Source: Marinobacter adhaerens HP15 (GTDB lineage Bacteria; Pseudomonadota; Gammaproteobacteria; Pseudomonadales; Oleiphilaceae). Taken from it: DNA of 64,000 bases. How positions within the stretch are numbered: the stretch's first letter is position 1; each line of letters opens with the position of its first letter. The notes below the pieces were generated by a model that worked only from the letters and a program-made list of their open reading frames with translations, did not search any database and was not told where the DNA came from. This document shows, in pieces, positions 62,266 through 64,000 of this stretch. The position numbers were made by a program, and so were the translations under genes. The DNA is taken from positions 1,674,001 to 1,738,000 of the forward strand of contig NC_017506.1 of NCBI RefSeq assembly GCF_000166295.1, given 5' to 3'.

Positions 62266-64000
62266 ATGGACAGTAGAATCAGTGTGACCTCGCCCCTTGT
62301 AATCCTTCACGGCGACGAGATGGCTCAGGTTGCGTTCGAACACATTCTCAAGAAGTTTGTGAACTCACGGCTTGATATTCAGCTTGAGGAAATCGATCTG
62401 TCCGCGGAAAACCGGCTGCTGACCAATGGCCAGGTGGTTATTGATGCCATCGATTCGCTCCAACGCCACGGAGTGGGTGTAAAGAACGCTGGCATGACGG
62501 TAAACCGCCAGCAGTTGGAGGACTTGCTCAGGAAACACCCGGGTGTGGATGGCGAAAATCTGCACCCGCTGGCGACCAAGTCCCCCAATGGTGCGATCCG
62601 CAAGGGCATCAGTGGCAATATTACCCGTGAGGACATCCAGTTCCGTAACCTCAACATCCGCCGTCCACAGTGGGTCGGGCGTGACATTGAGGTGGATACC
62701 ATGGAATTCGGCGGCATCAAGGACAGCTTTAACCAGCTTTCCCTGGCAACCGGCGTCGTCAAGCTGATGTTTGTGGGCAGCAGTGGCGACCCGGTAGAGC
62801 TTCATCGCCGAGAGATTCGCAAAGGCGATCCGTGGCTGCTTGCGACGAATGACATCGAGGATGTGAAAGCCTGGGCGCATCGCTTTTTCCAACGTGCAAT
62901 CGCAGAAAAACGAGACGTATACCTCGGCCTCAAGGATACGGTGATCCCCGGCTACGATGGGGCTATGCGCTCGGTGATCGAGGACATCTATCACAGTGAC
63001 TACAAGAAGCAGATTGAAGACCTGGGGCTGAATTACTACTACGAGCTGATCGATGCCCAGGCAGCACGTATTGTTTCCAATCCGCCGGAGCGTGCGCTCT
63101 GGGGTGTGCCGGATAATACCACCGGGCGAAAGCTGCTCAAGCTGGTGAACCAACTCAAGGAATTCGGCATTCCAGGCCGCGGGGCTCATGTGTCCATCTC
63201 ACGGATGAGCGCTGGGGGCGGCGACCAGTATGGTAGCTTCAACATGGCGGCCAAGGAGGATGGCATTCTCAAGGTGATCGTCGACGGTGACGAGAAACAT
63301 GCCCGCCGGGTTCGGAAAGGCGACCCAATGTTGCTTATGTCCAATGACCGTGAAGCCATCAAGGACTGGGTTCTGCAAGTCTTTCGGGATGCTTCGCGCA
63401 AGGACAAAGAGGTGTATTTCGGTCTCAAGCGCGAGTACATGGAGTACGACGAAGTTTACAGCGAGGTCATTACCGAAGTGCGCAGGGAACTGGCCAGCGA
63501 GCATACACCGCCGCCCTCGTTCATGATCATGCGGCCGTCCAGCCAGCTTAAAAAGATGATCACGGATCCACCGAGAAATGCGCTTTATCCCTCCCAGAAC
63601 CTCGACGGGGATATCTTCTCGGACATTTCCGCCGCGCTCGGGGGAAGCCTGGCGACGGCCAGTTCAATCATCGAGAGCAAAGACGGAACCATGCTGTTCG
63701 AGGCACCCCATGGCACCGCCCATGATCTTTACCTGAAGTATCTCGAGAGCGACGGTAAGGTAGCTCATTTCAACCCGTCGGCGCTGATTTTTGCCCTGGG
63801 CAACGCCCTGGAAACCCTGGGTGAGCGCGAAGGCAACGAGCCCCTGAGCCAGTATGCGGTGCAACTGAAGGCAGCATTGACCGACACCGTTGACCGGGGC
63901 ATTGTCACTGCCGATCTTAAAGGCAAGACCGTGGACCCGGATTCGGAACAAGTGGTCGATATGATTGGTTTTCTGGAGGCCGTGGAAAAGGCGCTCCAGT
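62266..64000 (+). CDS. Isocitrate-dehydrogenase-like protein with duplicated central segment, 3' end outside window
   Basis: An open frame from ATG 62266 to the window end, at least 578 residues. The ends match eukaryotic-type NADP isocitrate dehydrogenase: SPNGAIRKGISGN near the N-terminus, NLDGDIFSD (metal Asp residues), EAPHGTAHDLYLKY and FNPSALIFALGN (cofactor region). That family is normally about 410-420 residues. The surplus is a second copy of the central segment: RKGDPWLLATNDIEDVKAW, VYLGLKDT (about 180-260) and RKGDPMLLMSNDREAIKDW, VYFGLKRE (about 345-420). The active-site Lys of LKDT is kept in both. It follows mqo, a TCA-cycle gene. The substrate may not be isocitrate. Confidence 0.8.
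   Translation, partial: MDSRISVTSPLVILHGDEMAQVAFEHILKKFVNSRLDIQLEEIDLSAENRLLTNGQVVIDAIDSLQRHGVGVKNAGMTVNRQQLEDLLRKHPGVDGENLHPLATKSPNGAIRKGISGNITREDIQFRNLNIRRPQWVGRDIEVDTMEFGGIKDSFNQLSLATGVVKLMFVGSSGDPVELHRREIRKGDPWLLATNDIEDVKAWAHRFFQRAIAEKRDVYLGLKDTVIPGYDGAMRSVIEDIYHSDYKKQIEDLGLNYYYELIDAQAARIVSNPPERALWGVPDNTTGRKLLKLVNQLKEFGIPGRGAHVSISRMSAGGGDQYGSFNMAAKEDGILKVIVDGDEKHARRVRKGDPMLLMSNDREAIKDWVLQVFRDASRKDKEVYFGLKREYMEYDEVYSEVITEVRRELASEHTPPPSFMIMRPSSQLKKMITDPPRNALYPSQNLDGDIFSDISAALGGSLATASSIIESKDGTMLFEAPHGTAHDLYLKYLESDGKVAHFNPSALIFALGNALETLGEREGNEPLSQYAVQLKAALTDTVDRGIVTADLKGKTVDPDSEQVVDMIGFLEAVEKALQ

Noticed and set aside
1..64000. CRISPR arrays, tRNA or rRNA genes, insertion sequences
   Set aside because: No regularly spaced repeats, cloverleaf candidates, rRNA stretches or transposase frames noticed on reading; a tRNAscan/Infernal run would be decisive.

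Overview
The window reads as a chromosomal segment of a gammaproteobacterium, most like Marinobacter or a close marine relative. That placement is inference from gene families and dense gene packing; no rRNA or marker gene is present to prove it. No rRNA, tRNA, CRISPR array, transposase or integrase is visible. About 50 genes are supported, most in short same-strand operons.

Layout. (1) 1-2.0 kb is a small, lower-GC accessory patch: the tail of an unknown gene, a HIT-family protein, and an overlapping protein that pairs a sulfur-binding-like N-terminus with a DUF3883 nuclease-like C-terminus (candidate type IV restriction). (2) 2.1-8 kb holds an amine oxidase and an Old Yellow Enzyme in one reading frame, then a minus-strand group: CIA30 protein, HhH-GPD glycosylase, SDR, Gfo/Idh/MocA oxidoreductase. 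(3) 8.2-13.1 kb is a MksB-MksF-MksE condensin operon with no JetD nuclease. (4) 13-16.8 kb has a patatin-like lipase and a lipoprotein made of two copies of an unrecognised domain. (5) 17.0-18.5 kb is a tandem glycine riboswitch leading a DadA-like dehydrogenase. (6) 18.5-23.3 kb is an AGPS-like/GlpD-like/FGGY-kinase operon. (7) 23.4-32.7 kb is the type II secretion cluster: gspEFGHIJKLM on plus; gspC plus a LapG-like protease divergent on minus; no gspD or gspN. (8) 32.7-40.7 kb has a GNAT, glutathione reductase, a TonB receptor/periplasmic binding protein/hybrid kinase module, and a J-like membrane protein. (9) 40.7-45 kb has a broken bile-acid-type symporter, a GntR/FCD regulator, a Baeyer-Villiger-type monooxygenase and a LysR regulator. 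(10) 45-49.1 kb encodes the DabB-DabA inorganic-carbon pump. (11) 49.1-54.8 kb has yebG with a LexA box, fabH, small proteins (one a 50-residue DUF1127-like protein), a peptidoglycan-binding protein and a chemoreceptor. (12) 54.8-60.5 kb is a 2-oxoacid dehydrogenase operon (E1alpha, E1beta, E2) ending in a Hanks-type kinase. (13) 60.8-64 kb has malate:quinone oxidoreductase and an unusual isocitrate-dehydrogenase-like protein with a duplicated central segment, cut by the window end.

Two points affect how the whole window is read. First, four genes (symporter, peptidoglycan-binding protein, E2, Mqo) are broken or given false ends by an apparent loss of one base in a homopolymer run, and the amine oxidase/OYE fusion can be explained the same way. 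This looks more like sequencing error than biology. Second, the most novel-looking items are the duplicated isocitrate-dehydrogenase-like enzyme, the kinase in the 2-oxoacid dehydrogenase operon, the HIT/DUF3883 pair, the glycine-riboswitch-controlled dadA, and the AGPS/GlpD/FGGY operon.
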